Shown piece by piece: positions 52,712 to 61,000 of a stretch of DNA of 64,000 bases. The number at the start of each line of letters is the position of its first letter. Position 1 is the stretch's first letter. The notes beneath the pieces were generated by a model. It was not told the origin of the DNA, searched no databases, and saw only the letters and a list, made by a program, of their open reading frames with translations. The DNA comes from Haloarcula amylolytica JCM 13557 (GTDB taxonomy: Archaea > Halobacteriota > Halobacteria > Halobacteriales > Haloarculaceae), in the NCBI RefSeq assembly GCF_000336615.1, contig NZ_AOLW01000022.1, forward strand, positions 1 through 64,000, written 5' to 3'. The translations under genes were made by a program, and so were the position numbers.

Positions 52712-54562
52712 ATGTCCGACCTCGGGGATTTCACTGATTTCGACGGCGACGACGCGGCGGCCGACGACGAGGCCGCCGATTCTGCCGAGACGGCCGACGA
52801 CGGCGACCAGACTGTCGACGCGTCGGGGGGCACGGACCCGACAGCACAATCGACAGACGACGACTTCGAAGATATGGACGTGACACCGGCCGGAACAGAC
52901 ACCGGTCTCGGTGTCCTCTCGGCGGCGAACGGCCTCCGGATCAGCGAGGAAGCCGACGAAACAGTCCTGCGCGCGTACGTCACCGCGCGGAACCGCTCGC
53001 GGCTTCGCATCGGGACGTACTTGCTCGTTCCGTACCCCGACGGGGAGCGACTGTTCTGTCGTATCAAGGCGCTGGAATACGCCCAGGAGTTCCACGCTGA
53101 CGACGCGACAGAGATCCACGCCCGGCGGGCGATGCGCGAGCGGGGCATCGACGAGCGGGATTTCAAATTCATCGCCGAGCTTGAGCCGGTCGCGGTGCTG
53201 TACAGCGACGGTGGCGAACTCAAGCGGCGGATGACCGACCGGGTACCCAAACCCGAAACCGTCGTCCGGGAGGCCACCGACAAATCCGAGATCAAGACCG
53301 GCCTGAAGATACCCGAGGACGGCGTCTTCCTGGGCCATCTCTCCGTCGGCGGTGAGAAGGTCCGGACGGCCGCCGAGCCGCCGACCATCGACTACCGGCT
53401 GAAAGACGACTACGACGCCGGCGACCCGCTCGTGTTCCGGCATACCCTTGTCGCGGGTGGGACCGGGTCCGGGAAGACTCACAGTTCGAAGAACGTCCTG
53501 CGGCAGTATCTCGGCCGGACCTACGAGATGGGCGACGGCCGCACGCCAGAACTCGCCGTCGTCCAGTTCGACCCCCAGGACGAGTACGCGCAGATGCACG
53601 ACGACAACCCCGCGATGACCGACGAGTTCGAGCGCCGCTGTGAGCGGGAGGGCGTCGCCTACGGCGGGCACGACGACACCATCGCCTTCGTTCCGAAGGT
53701 GGCCGGGGCCGACTACAACGCCAGCCACCACCGCGCCGAGCAGGTGGAGTTCACCATCCCGTTCTCGCTCGTCCACGACAACCCCTGGCTCATCGCCGGC
53801 TCCAGCCTGAACGACAACCAGTACGGCGCGCTGGTGAACACGCTGCTCCCGCGGTTCGAGCGAGAATACGGCGAAAGCGGCACGTACAGTGACTTCCGGA
53901 CCTTCCTCGGGGACCCCGCGCTCAAGGAGGAACTGGACGAGGCGGGCGACGTCCACGAGGCCACGTTCGACGCCGTCAAGCGCCGCGTTCAGGGCTTCGG
54001 CGCTGTCTTCGACCAGGACGCTCGCCCCATCACCGATCAGATATCGCAGTTCGTCCGCGACGGCGGGCTGACGGTCATCCCGACGTACCACATCACGGAC
54101 TCCCGGACGGCATCGACCATTGTGCTGGCCGTCTCCAGCCTGCTCATCGACCAGAAGCTCTCGAACGACCCGGACTACGACCGCATCAAGGAGACGCCGC
54201 TCGTGCTGGGGATGGACGAGGCCCACAACTTCCTCACCGACGCCGACAGCGTCCAGGCCGGCAAGGTCATCGGGAAGTTCACCGAAGCCGCAAAACAGGG
54301 TCGGAAGGAGCGCCTCGGCCTGTATCTCATCACGCAGGACCCCCAGGACATCGCCGACCCGGTGTTCAAGCAGATCAACACGACGATGGTACTCAATCTC
54401 GGCGACGAGGACGCCATCTCGGCGGTGAACATCCCCAGCAACCTCGAATCGAAGGTCCCCTACATGGAGAAGGGCCAGCGGGTCGTCTACTCGCCGGATA
54501 ACTCCGAGCCAGTCGAACTAATTGGTCTGTCGACGTGTGTGACCCGTCACGGGCGAGACTGA
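52712..54562 (+). CDS. herA: HerA-type bipolar DNA helicase/translocase
   Basis: A 616-residue FtsK/HerA ATPase. Residues 1-65 are an acidic disordered N-terminus typical of haloarchaeal extensions. A HAS-barrel-like domain (about 70-200) precedes the RecA-fold motor. Walker A is LVAGGTGSGKTHS (Lys255). Walker B is PLVLGMDEAHNF. A sensor region, LYLITQDPQDIADPVFKQIN, and the conserved Arg region follow. HerA forms a hexamer that pumps DNA into NurA during double-strand break resection with Mre11-Rad50. nurA is 2 kb upstream rather than adjacent. Confidence 0.95.
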   Translation: MSDLGDFTDFDGDDAAADDEAADSAETADDGDQTVDASGGTDPTAQSTDDDFEDMDVTPAGTDTGLGVLSAANGLRISEEADETVLRAYVTARNRSRLRIGTYLLVPYPDGERLFCRIKALEYAQEFHADDATEIHARRAMRERGIDERDFKFIAELEPVAVLYSDGGELKRRMTDRVPKPETVVREATDKSEIKTGLKIPEDGVFLGHLSVGGEKVRTAAEPPTIDYRLKDDYDAGDPLVFRHTLVAGGTGSGKTHSSKNVLRQYLGRTYEMGDGRTPELAVVQFDPQDEYAQMHDDNPAMTDEFERRCEREGVAYGGHDDTIAFVPKVAGADYNASHHRAEQVEFTIPFSLVHDNPWLIAGSSLNDNQYGALVNTLLPRFEREYGESGTYSDFRTFLGDPALKEELDEAGDVHEATFDAVKRRVQGFGAVFDQDARPITDQISQFVRDGGLTVIPTYHITDSRTASTIVLAVSSLLIDQKLSNDPDYDRIKETPLVLGMDEAHNFLTDADSVQAGKVIGKFTEAAKQGRKERLGLYLITQDPQDIADPVFKQINTTMVLNLGDEDAISAVNIPSNLESKVPYMEKGQRVVYSPDNSEPVELIGLSTCVTRHGRD

Positions 54563-54631
54563 CAGACCGAAGACCCGCTCACCGATTGCAGCGGGCCGAA
54601 GATTCAAACCGACCCCAGCGGAATGGGACGT

Positions 54632-55063
54632 ATGGCAAAACGAATCCTCGTTCCGGTCGACAGTTCCGACCAGGCAACGGAAGCGTGTGAGTTCGCAGCC
54701 GAGGAGTATCCGGACGCGACGGTCGTTCTCCTGCACGTCATCAACCCCGCAGAGGCCGGCTACAGCGCGGAGGCCTCGATTCCCTCCTTCTCCGAGGAGT
54801 GGTACGAGAAACAGAAGGCCACAGCGGAGGACCTGCTCGACGACCTTGAAGCGGAAGTGACCGAGGCCGGTATCGAGTCCGTCGAACGCGTCATCGAGGT
54901 CGGGCGACCGACGAAGGTAATCGTGGAGTACGCGGACGAACACGACATCAACCAGATCGTCATGGGAAGCCACGGCCGCTCGGGGATGTCCCGCATCCTG
55001 CTTGGCAGCGTCGCCGAAATCGTCGTCAGACGGGCGTCCGTCCCCGTAACCGTCGTCAGATAG
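54632..55063 (+). CDS. Universal stress protein (UspA family), ATP-binding type
   Basis: A 143-residue protein starting MAKRILVPVDSSDQATEA. The nucleotide-binding signature is IVMGSHGRSGMSRILLGSVAEIVV, matching G-2x-G-9x-G-S. It probably binds ATP and acts in stress signalling. The ATG at 54632 is chosen over 54623 because it matches the family start. It is followed by a convergent second UspA gene with stops 2 bp apart, making a head-to-tail pair of related stress genes. Confidence 0.9.
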   Translation: MAKRILVPVDSSDQATEACEFAAEEYPDATVVLLHVINPAEAGYSAEASIPSFSEEWYEKQKATAEDLLDDLEAEVTEAGIESVERVIEVGRPTKVIVEYADEHDINQIVMGSHGRSGMSRILLGSVAEIVVRRASVPVTVVR

Positions 55064-55065
55064 CG

Positions 55066-55509
55066 CTACGGGTGCCGGACGATATGGACGTCGTACTGTG
55101 GGTCTTCTGACACCGGTGAACCGACGCTACAGACCGGTGTCGACACCCGTCCGGCGTTCTCACTGCCGATGAACACGATTGAGGCCCCCTCTTCGTGAGC
55201 GACTTCTCTGATGGTCCGGGTGATGTCCGTCGTCGTCGACGCCATCGAACTCACGTCTTCCGGGACCTCGTAGCGGAACGACGCCGTCGGGGCGACCGAC
55301 TCGGCCTGCTCTCGCATCCGGTCGGCGACAGTCTCAGTATCGAACACCTCGTCCGCGTCGATCCAGCCGCGTTCCCGCGCGTACGCCGCATCGTCCGGGA
55401 TAACGGACAGCGCAGTGATGTCCTCGTCGCGGTAGTCCGCGAACTCCATCGCCCGCGTTAGCGCGGCTTTCGACAGGGCCGAACCGTCGAAGGGCACGAG
55501 TAGTACCAT
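55066..55509 (-). CDS. Universal stress protein with degenerate ATP motif
   Basis: A 147-residue UspA-fold protein, MVLLVPFDGSALSKAALTRA at the N-terminus and a C-terminal IVFIGSENAGRVSTPVCS. The usual G-2x-G-9x-G-S signature is not present at this site, so it may not bind ATP. Otherwise it shares the alternating alpha/beta pattern. The start at 55509 is the family start. It converges on the ATP-binding paralogue next door, so the two may have diverged after duplication. Confidence 0.85.
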   Translation of the reverse strand: MVLLVPFDGSALSKAALTRAMEFADYRDEDITALSVIPDDAAYARERGWIDADEVFDTETVADRMREQAESVAPTASFRYEVPEDVSSMASTTTDITRTIREVAHEEGASIVFIGSENAGRVSTPVCSVGSPVSEDPQYDVHIVRHP

Positions 55510-55666
55510 ATCCCTCCTGTCGCCCGGTTGTGATTTATTGGTTCCGCAAGCTGGCGCGATTTGAGAGGAATCGTGTTGGAATCGACACATCGCAGTCCTG
55601 CGGTAAGCCGAGCGAATAACCCGGCAAGGTGTCTGTAACTAATTATGTAGGGAGTGACCAAGAAAC

Positions 55667-56380
55667 ATGGAGTCGCTCGAAGATACACTCAGATATCCCA
55701 TGGAAGACGACGACTGGACCGTGACCGTCCTCATCGGCGGCGTTCTCAGCCTCCTCGCCTTTCTCCTCGTACCCGGTATCCTCGTGTACGGCTATCTCGT
55801 TCAGGCAGTCCGCGAACGGGCGGACGGGGCGACAGAGCCGCCGGCGTTCGAGGACTGGGGCGAACTGCTCGTCGACGGTCTCAAGGCCTGGGTCATCGGC
55901 ATCGTGTACATGCTCGTCCCGCTCGTCGTGTTCGGGGTGACCGTCGGCGGCAGCCTGTTCGCGATGGCGACGGGGACCCGCGCCGGAGCGGGTGCCGGCC
56001 TGGCCGGCCTCTTCGGCGGGCTGGCGATCTCGTTCGTCCTGTCGCTGGTGTTCGGCTACGTGGCGACGGCCGCCATCATCCACTTCGCCTGTACCGGCGA
56101 GTTCGGTGCTGGGTTCGATTTCGGGACGCTACGGAAGTTAGTCCTGTCCCCGGAGTACGCGACACCGTGGCTGGTCTCGATTGCGCTGTTCATCGCCGTC
56201 AACGTCGTGGTGAACTTGCTCAATGTGATACCGTTCCTCGGTTCGCTCCTCGCCGTGATTCTCAGCCCGTTCGCCACCTTCTACGTGCTGGTCGTCGCGA
56301 CGGACCTCTGGGCCGGCGGCTACAACGCCGCACTCGACGAGCGGGACGAACCGGAGTCGGTCGGGACGGCGACGGCTTAG
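55667..56380 (+). CDS. DUF4013 family membrane protein
   Basis: A 237-residue protein with about six hydrophobic helices. The N-terminal MESLEDTLRYPMEDDDWTVT is typical of archaeal DUF4013 proteins. GYLVQAVRERADGATEPPAF and LVDGLKAWVIGIVYMLVP follow, and the end contains ATFYVLVVATDLWAGGYNAA. The role is unknown. It is convergent with the KaiC-like gene, with 4 bp of overlap. Its own promoter is likely in the 157-bp gap upstream, where 'aactaattatg' is AT-rich. Confidence 0.85.
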   Translation: MESLEDTLRYPMEDDDWTVTVLIGGVLSLLAFLLVPGILVYGYLVQAVRERADGATEPPAFEDWGELLVDGLKAWVIGIVYMLVPLVVFGVTVGGSLFAMATGTRAGAGAGLAGLFGGLAISFVLSLVFGYVATAAIIHFACTGEFGAGFDFGTLRKLVLSPEYATPWLVSIALFIAVNVVVNLLNVIPFLGSLLAVILSPFATFYVLVVATDLWAGGYNAALDERDEPESVGTATA

Positions 56381-57501
56381 AAGATGTTGGCCTGCTGGTA
56401 GACCGAGATACCGTCGTTCGTTATCTCGTAGGGTTTCGTCTCCCGCGAGTGGTTCGCGTTCCGTATCTTCTGAATCTCGACGGCGAGTCGCGTCTCGCCG
56501 GTGTCCGACCGGACGTACTGAAGGATGAACACCGCGTCAGTCAGGTATTCGATGATACCGTGTCTGGACGCGAAGGGGTTGTTCTCGCTGGCTTCGGAGA
56601 CGAGCATCGTCGTCACGCCGGCCTGTTTCAGTGACCGGGTGAAATCGAACACTTCGGTGCGTCTCCGGGACTGGTCGTCGTACATCATCTCTAGCAGGGA
56701 GACGGAGTCAAGCACCAGCCGGTCGGCGCCGAACTTCTCGATGAGCGCCGGCAGTTCGCCCCGGATGTTGTCGAGGCTGTTCGCCATCTCGACCGGGTCG
56801 AGGTCGACAATCGCTAGCTGGCCCTGTTCCTCGTACTCCTCGAATCCCCAGCCGCGTTCGCTGGCGGTGTCCAGTATCGCATCGTGAGACTGTTCAAGGG
56901 TCAGAAACACCGCGTTCTCGCCGTTCCGCAGGCCGTGGTGGAGGAACTGCAGCCCGAACGTCGTCTTCCCGGTTCCGGCCGAGCCGATAGTGACGATGAG
57001 ATGGCGCTGTGGAATTCCGCCCTGAATCATCTGGTCGAGCCCCTCGATACCGATGTCGACCCGCGGGATGTCGGACTCGAACTCCTCCTCGAAGTCGCTA
57101 CCGCTGTCACCGTCACCGCTGCCGGCAGACTCGAACGCGGTGGCGAAGTCGTCGTCGAAGAGTCCACCGCCGCCGTCGTCACCGGAGGACCCGGCGTCGG
57201 TATCGGAGGCACCACTCTCGCTACTGAAGGGGTCATCGCCGCCGTCGTCGAACGGGCTGCTGTCACTCTCCTCGTTAAAGGGAGTGCCCCCATCGTCGTC
57301 GAAGGGGCTGTCGCCCCCACTGCTATCACTCTCGTCACTGTCTGCCGCAAACGGCCCAGTGTCCGCAGATGTAGGCTCCTCGGCGTCGCTCTCGGGTTGT
57401 GTCGCCGAAGTATCGTCGGTATCCGTCTGTTCGCTGTCGCCGTCCTCGTCGTCCAGCGCACTTTCGAACCAGTCGTCGTCGGACCCGTCGTCCCCGCTCA
57501 T
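56377..57501 (-). CDS. KaiC/RAD55-like ATPase with long acidic repeat N-terminus
   Basis: A 374-residue protein. Residues 1-145 are Asp/Ser/Gly-rich and disordered, with repeated PFDDD, PFNEE, PFDDG, PFSSE and LFDDDF motifs. The RecA-fold KaiC domain occupies 146-374. Walker A is GSAGTGKT (173-180), Walker B is DRLVLDSVSLLE and a sensor region is TTMLVSEASENNPF. The domain is single, unlike two-domain clock KaiC. It may regulate signalling or motility, as in other archaeal KaiC-like proteins. The start at 57501 (MSGDDGSDDDWFESAL) is acidic from the first codon. It is divergent from NAD kinase. Confidence 0.85.
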   Translation of the reverse strand: MSGDDGSDDDWFESALDDEDGDSEQTDTDDTSATQPESDAEEPTSADTGPFAADSDESDSSGGDSPFDDDGGTPFNEESDSSPFDDGGDDPFSSESGASDTDAGSSGDDGGGGLFDDDFATAFESAGSGDGDSGSDFEEEFESDIPRVDIGIEGLDQMIQGGIPQRHLIVTIGSAGTGKTTFGLQFLHHGLRNGENAVFLTLEQSHDAILDTASERGWGFEEYEEQGQLAIVDLDPVEMANSLDNIRGELPALIEKFGADRLVLDSVSLLEMMYDDQSRRRTEVFDFTRSLKQAGVTTMLVSEASENNPFASRHGIIEYLTDAVFILQYVRSDTGETRLAVEIQKIRNANHSRETKPYEITNDGISVYQQANIF

Positions 57502-57609
57502 ACGCACGACCACCAGCCACACGAACGGCCCATGGAAGTGGATACGCGTCGGGACGGATATAATTGCCGTCGTAGAGGGTTTATATGCGGCCGGCGGGAA
57601 CGTCCGGCA

Positions 57610-58461
57610 ATGACTGTCGGTATCGTCGCGCAGCGGGACAACGACCGGGCCATGTCGCTTGCGAGTACACTGTGTGACCGACTGCGCGCCACGTCGGCGG
57701 CCGTCGTGGTGGACGAAACGACCGCCGGGGCGCTGGGAGACCACGACGCGTGGGAGGCCGCCGTACCCGATTCGGCCCCGGTCGATGAGATGTCCGCCTG
57801 TGACCTCGTCGTGAGCATCGGCGGCGACGGGACGTTTCTGTACGCGGCCCGCGGCGCGGGGTCGACGCCGATCCTGGGCGTCAATCTCGGCGAGGTCGGC
57901 TTTCTGAACGCTATCGCACCCGAAGAAGCCGTCGAGACAGTCGTCGCGGAGGTCGAACACATCCAGAAGACCGGCAGCGCCAGAACGCGGGCCAAGCCGC
58001 GGCTCCAGGCCAGCGGCGACGACTGGGAGCTATCGCCGGCGCTGAACGAAGTCGTCGTCCAGGGCGAGCGCCGCGGTCACGGCGGCGGGGCGACGCTCGA
58101 CGTGTACATCGACGACTCGCTGTACACGTCCGGTCACGCCGACGGCGTGCTGGTGGCGACACCCACCGGCTCGACGGCGTACAACCTCAGCGAACGCGGC
58201 CCGCTCGTCCATCCCGACGTGGCCGGCCTCATCATCACCGGGATGGCAGACGAAATGGGGACGCCGCCGCTGGTCGTCGACGTCGACAGCGAAATCGTCG
58301 TCGAACTCAGAGACGCCGACAGTGGCGTCGTCGTCAGCGACGGACGGGTCAGAGAAGACGTGGTCCCGCCGGAGCGAATTACGGTCTCGCGTGCGAGCGA
58401 ACCGGTCCGGCTCGCCGGGCCGCCGCTTGACTTCTTCACCGCACTGGACAAGCTAGCCTAA
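57610..58461 (+). CDS. nadK: NAD kinase
   Basis: A 283-residue enzyme that phosphorylates NAD to NADP. The catalytic GGDG is at 71-74 (VVSIGGDGTFL). Further motifs are ILGVNLGEVGFL, LNEVVVQGERRGHGGGATLD and VATPTGSTAYNLSERGPLVHP. The C-terminal half ends SRASEPVRLAGPPLDFFTAL. The ATG at 57610 is selected because it gives the family N-terminus MTVGIVAQRD. It is divergent from the KaiC-like gene. It supplies NADP for HMG-CoA reductase and isocitrate dehydrogenase, both in this window. Confidence 0.95.
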   Translation: MTVGIVAQRDNDRAMSLASTLCDRLRATSAAVVVDETTAGALGDHDAWEAAVPDSAPVDEMSACDLVVSIGGDGTFLYAARGAGSTPILGVNLGEVGFLNAIAPEEAVETVVAEVEHIQKTGSARTRAKPRLQASGDDWELSPALNEVVVQGERRGHGGGATLDVYIDDSLYTSGHADGVLVATPTGSTAYNLSERGPLVHPDVAGLIITGMADEMGTPPLVVDVDSEIVVELRDADSGVVVSDGRVREDVVPPERITVSRASEPVRLAGPPLDFFTALDKLA

Positions 58462-58745
58462 CGCCGACCGACGGCGTACAGCACCGGTGCGAGGACGAGC
58501 AGCACCAGGCCGAACAGTTTGTACTGGAACGACGACGCGAGGACGCTCGCACTGCTTGGTTCCATCGCCGACGCCGGCGTAATCACGAGCAGTGCGCCCA
58601 GCGCAATCGTATGCAGCCCCAGCATCCGGAGCGACCGTTGTGGGAGAATTGCGACGAGCCCACCGACAAAGCCGAGTAGCAGGACATCACCGATGGTGTA
58701 GTTCAGCAGGAAACTATCGATGAGTTGCAGCGGTGACGCGAGCAT
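58458..58745 (-). CDS. Small membrane protein, three helices
   Basis: A 95-residue protein with hydrophobic helices at about 15-35, 40-60 and 72-92. Landmarks are NYTIGDVLLLGFVGGLVAIL, LGLHTIALGALLVITPA and QYKLFGLVLLVLAPVLYAVG. No family is assigned with confidence; similar small proteins are frequent in haloarchaea. Its stop overlaps the NAD kinase stop region by 4 bp (convergent). The start at 58745 is the natural ATG before helix 1. Confidence 0.7.
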   Translation of the reverse strand: MLASPLQLIDSFLLNYTIGDVLLLGFVGGLVAILPQRSLRMLGLHTIALGALLVITPASAMEPSSASVLASSFQYKLFGLVLLVLAPVLYAVGRR

Positions 58746-58821
58746 TCCTATCCAGAATTTCGCCGGGATGGAATCTTTAAAGTTCCGTTACGCCGCCGAC
58801 CTGCGGGCGGCGTTCGACCGT

Positions 58822-59430
58822 TCAATCGCTCGCCGTCCCCAATGGTGTGAGCAGGAGGTAGCCGGTCGATGGGACGCCGGCCGTCCGCAGCCGGAACTGC
58901 CTCGGTTCGTCGAGTGCCGTCGAGAGGGCCACGACATCGAGGTCAGTTGTACTGACTGTCTCGGCGTCCACTTCGTCGATACCAGCCACGAGCAGCGCCT
59001 CGGAGAGCGCCGTTCCGTCGAGGCGGTCGGACGGCACGTCGAACGTGGTCCCGAACGCCTCGTTGGCCGCACGCACGACCGGGCCGTGGCCCTCGTCGGC
59101 GAAGTACAACACCGGGTCCGGATGACCGTCGAAGAGATCGACCGGTTGTGGCTCCGGTGTTCGCTCGACGTCTGCCGACACCGTCATCGTCTCGTCGGTC
59201 GCCTCGCCGGGCGAATCAGTCACTAGAAGGTAGGAGACGCCGCCCAGCCCGCCGCCGAGCGCCAGACCGAGACCCACGGTGACCTGTTCCGAGAGCCCCA
59301 GCGAGAACACCGACTGCACCACCAGCGCCACGGTGGCGAGCACGACCGCTCCTGCCCCTATCCAACCGACCACGGCCGCGAGGCTCCCGAGGCGATGTCG
59401 ACCGCCTGTGCCCGCCGACGACTTGCTCAT
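58822..59430 (-). CDS. Membrane-anchored PAS-like sensor without kinase domain
   Basis: A 202-residue protein. Two helices (about 15-37 and 47-68) form a hairpin membrane anchor. The cytosolic part (100-200) has a PAS-like core, DGHPDPVLYFADEGHGPVVR and AANEAFGTTFDVPSDRLDG. It lacks HisKA and HATPase domains. The last helix and strand contain LDEPRQFRLRTAGVPSTGYL. It is divergent from a HalX response regulator across 94 bp, which suggests a shared signalling role. The ligand is unknown. The start at 59430 (MSKSSAGTGGRHRLG) gives the natural N-terminus. Confidence 0.7.
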   Translation of the reverse strand: MSKSSAGTGGRHRLGSLAAVVGWIGAGAVVLATVALVVQSVFSLGLSEQVTVGLGLALGGGLGGVSYLLVTDSPGEATDETMTVSADVERTPEPQPVDLFDGHPDPVLYFADEGHGPVVRAANEAFGTTFDVPSDRLDGTALSEALLVAGIDEVDAETVSTTDLDVVALSTALDEPRQFRLRTAGVPSTGYLLLTPLGTASD

Positions 59431-59524
59431 CGGTACACACTCAATGGGCCATCGGTTAACGCTTTTCGAGAGGCGGCTGCTGATAAAACATATACAGTTG
59501 CCAGCCCTAGAACGGTGTAATACC

Positions 59525-60109
59525 GTGTCAAGAACTACAGGCGGCCCGCCGCGGGTGCTCGTCGTCGACGACGAGCACGACGTCGCCGACACGCAGGCTC
59601 TGAAACTCGGCGAGCGCTACGAGACGACTGTCGCGTACAGTGGGCAGGCGGCGCTCGACGCTGCCGGCCCGGAGTTCGACGCCGTGTTGCTCGACCGGCG
59701 CATGCCCGATGTCCACGGTGACGACGTGCTGTCGCAGTTGCGCGAGCGGGGGTACGACGGCATCATCATCATGCTGACCGCAGTCGACGCCGACCTGAAC
59801 ATTCTGGAGATGCCCTTCGACGACTACCTCCAGAAGCCGGTCGACCAGTCGACGCTTCTGTCGGCGCTTGACCAGCACCTCGACAGGCCCGACGAGGACG
59901 ACAGGCTCGACGAGTACTTCCGAATCTCCTCGAAGCTCTCCGTGCTGGAACGCGAGAGATCCCCATCACAACTGGAGTCGAGCGACGAGTACACCAGGCT
60001 GAAAGAACGGGCAAAAGAACTGGAGTGGGTGCTGAAAGCCGAGAACGATGATTTCGAGGAGCTGAAGGAAACGTACCAGTCGATAAGCCGAAGCTATAGT
60101 AACAATTGA
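59525..60109 (+). CDS. HalX-domain response regulator
   Basis: A 194-residue regulator. The receiver domain (10-125) has the acidic pair VLVVDDEHD (Asp15, Asp16), the phospho-acceptor Asp57 in AVLLDRRMPDVHG, Thr in IIIMLTAVD and Lys in YLQKPVDQS. The HalX domain (about 130-190) contains RISSKLSVLERERSPSQLES and ERAKELEWVLKAENDDFEEL. HalX proteins are haloarchaeal single-domain-plus-HalX regulators with unknown output, since no HTH is attached. The start is GTG at 59525, about 30 bp after a TATA-like 'aaacatatac' (59487-59496). No histidine kinase is adjacent. Confidence 0.9.
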   Translation: MSRTTGGPPRVLVVDDEHDVADTQALKLGERYETTVAYSGQAALDAAGPEFDAVLLDRRMPDVHGDDVLSQLRERGYDGIIIMLTAVDADLNILEMPFDDYLQKPVDQSTLLSALDQHLDRPDEDDRLDEYFRISSKLSVLERERSPSQLESSDEYTRLKERAKELEWVLKAENDDFEELKETYQSISRSYSNN

Positions 60110-60122
60110 AACGATGTACACA

Positions 60123-60169
60123 CTGATCGCACTGCCGTCGTGCGATCAGGTGTGCATTGATTTTCAATG
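60123..60169. terminator. Two hairpins forming a bidirectional terminator
   Basis: The main hairpin is CTGATCGCAC (60123-60132), a 7-nt loop, then GTGCGATCAG (60140-60149). A few flanking pairs extend it past a bulged G. A second perfect hairpin, CATTGA-TTT-TCAATG (60155-60169), runs across the TetR stop codon. It lies between the convergent HalX regulator and TetR genes. Confidence 0.7.
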
Positions 60170-60796
60170 GCTACTATAGGTACCGAGAATCAGCGTCTCT
60201 TCGATGTACTCGTCGATAGTGTCCCGAACCTCGGCGACAGGGTTGTCGTTACGAGTTGCGCTCTGAAGAATCACGCCGTCGAGTATCGTGATCATGAACC
60301 GCGACACCGTCTCGGGGTCGACGTCGGCGAAGACCCCCTGTTCGATGCCGTCCTCGATGATCTGTACGAGTTGCCGGGCGAACAGTTCGTCCGTCTCAGT
60401 GAACTTCTCGCGGAAGTCCGGGTTCTGAACCGCCTGGGCGCGCATCTCGACGTACGACCCGAGGACGGCGTTCTTGTCCGGCGTTTCGACGCAGTCCGGG
60501 AAATCGTCGAGAACGAGGCTGACAAACGTCTTGATGTCCTGTTCGGGGTCGCCGGTGGATTCGACCTGAAAGATGCGGTTAAATTCCGTGAGGATGAACT
60601 CCTGGAACGACAGCAGGAGGTCCTCCTTGCCATCGAAGTGGTGATAGAACGTCGATTTGCTGAGGTCGGCCTCGTCCGCGATTCGCTGTATCGAAAGTCC
60701 GGCGTACCCGTATTCCCGGAGGGCGCGGAACGTGGCCCGCATTATCGCCTCGTGCGAGTCCGCTGGCTCCCCGGCGAACGGAATTCCATCAGTCAT
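60164..60796 (-). CDS. TetR-family transcriptional repressor
   Basis: A 210-residue regulator. The N-terminal DNA-binding domain (10-60) contains the helix-turn-helix LSIQRIADEADLSKSTFYHHFDGKEDLLL in overlapping parts. The ligand-binding helical domain follows (about 65-205), with FVSLVLDDFPDCVETPDKNA and FMITILDGVILQSATR. It is divergent from the exported-protein/MMPL pair, with two similar operator-like sites between them, so it probably represses that transporter and itself. Similar TetR regulators control hydrophobic-compound efflux in archaea and bacteria. The ligand is unknown. Confidence 0.92.
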   Translation of the reverse strand: MTDGIPFAGEPADSHEAIMRATFRALREYGYAGLSIQRIADEADLSKSTFYHHFDGKEDLLLSFQEFILTEFNRIFQVESTGDPEQDIKTFVSLVLDDFPDCVETPDKNAVLGSYVEMRAQAVQNPDFREKFTETDELFARQLVQIIEDGIEQGVFADVDPETVSRFMITILDGVILQSATRNDNPVAEVRDTIDEYIEETLILGTYSSH

Positions 60797-60800
60797 CCCG

Positions 60801-60881
60801 ACCGAATATTCGTTCGGGCAGTAAATATCTTCCCACTGTTACGGAACCACAACGTTGATAGGCGACCGAACGTTCGTTCGA
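60801..60881. promoter_or_regulatory. Two operator-like sites in the tetR-COG1361 intergenic region
   Basis: ACCGAATATTCGTTCGG (60801-60817) and ACCGAACGTTCGTTCGA (60865-60881) match at 14 of 17 positions and are each nearly palindromic around GAA/TTC. They are 64 bp apart, about six helical turns. The first is a few bases before the tetR ATG at 60796, overlapping its start-site region. A minus-strand TATA-like 'agatatttactg' lies between them at about 60819-60830. Confidence 0.7.
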
Positions 60882-61000
60882 TGTACACGGTTCGGGCGGG
60901 AGTCTGCACAGACGTATGTGGGTACATATCCCGATCTCCCAAGCATGACGTCCGCTCCAGACAGAAACAACGGCAAGGAATGTCCGAAGTGTCCCTACGC

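Noticed and set aside
51833-54226. A 797-codon minus-strand frame
   Set aside because: Only the last 263 codons encode the EEP protein. The rest is antisense to herA and lacks any family pattern; it results from high GC and few stops.
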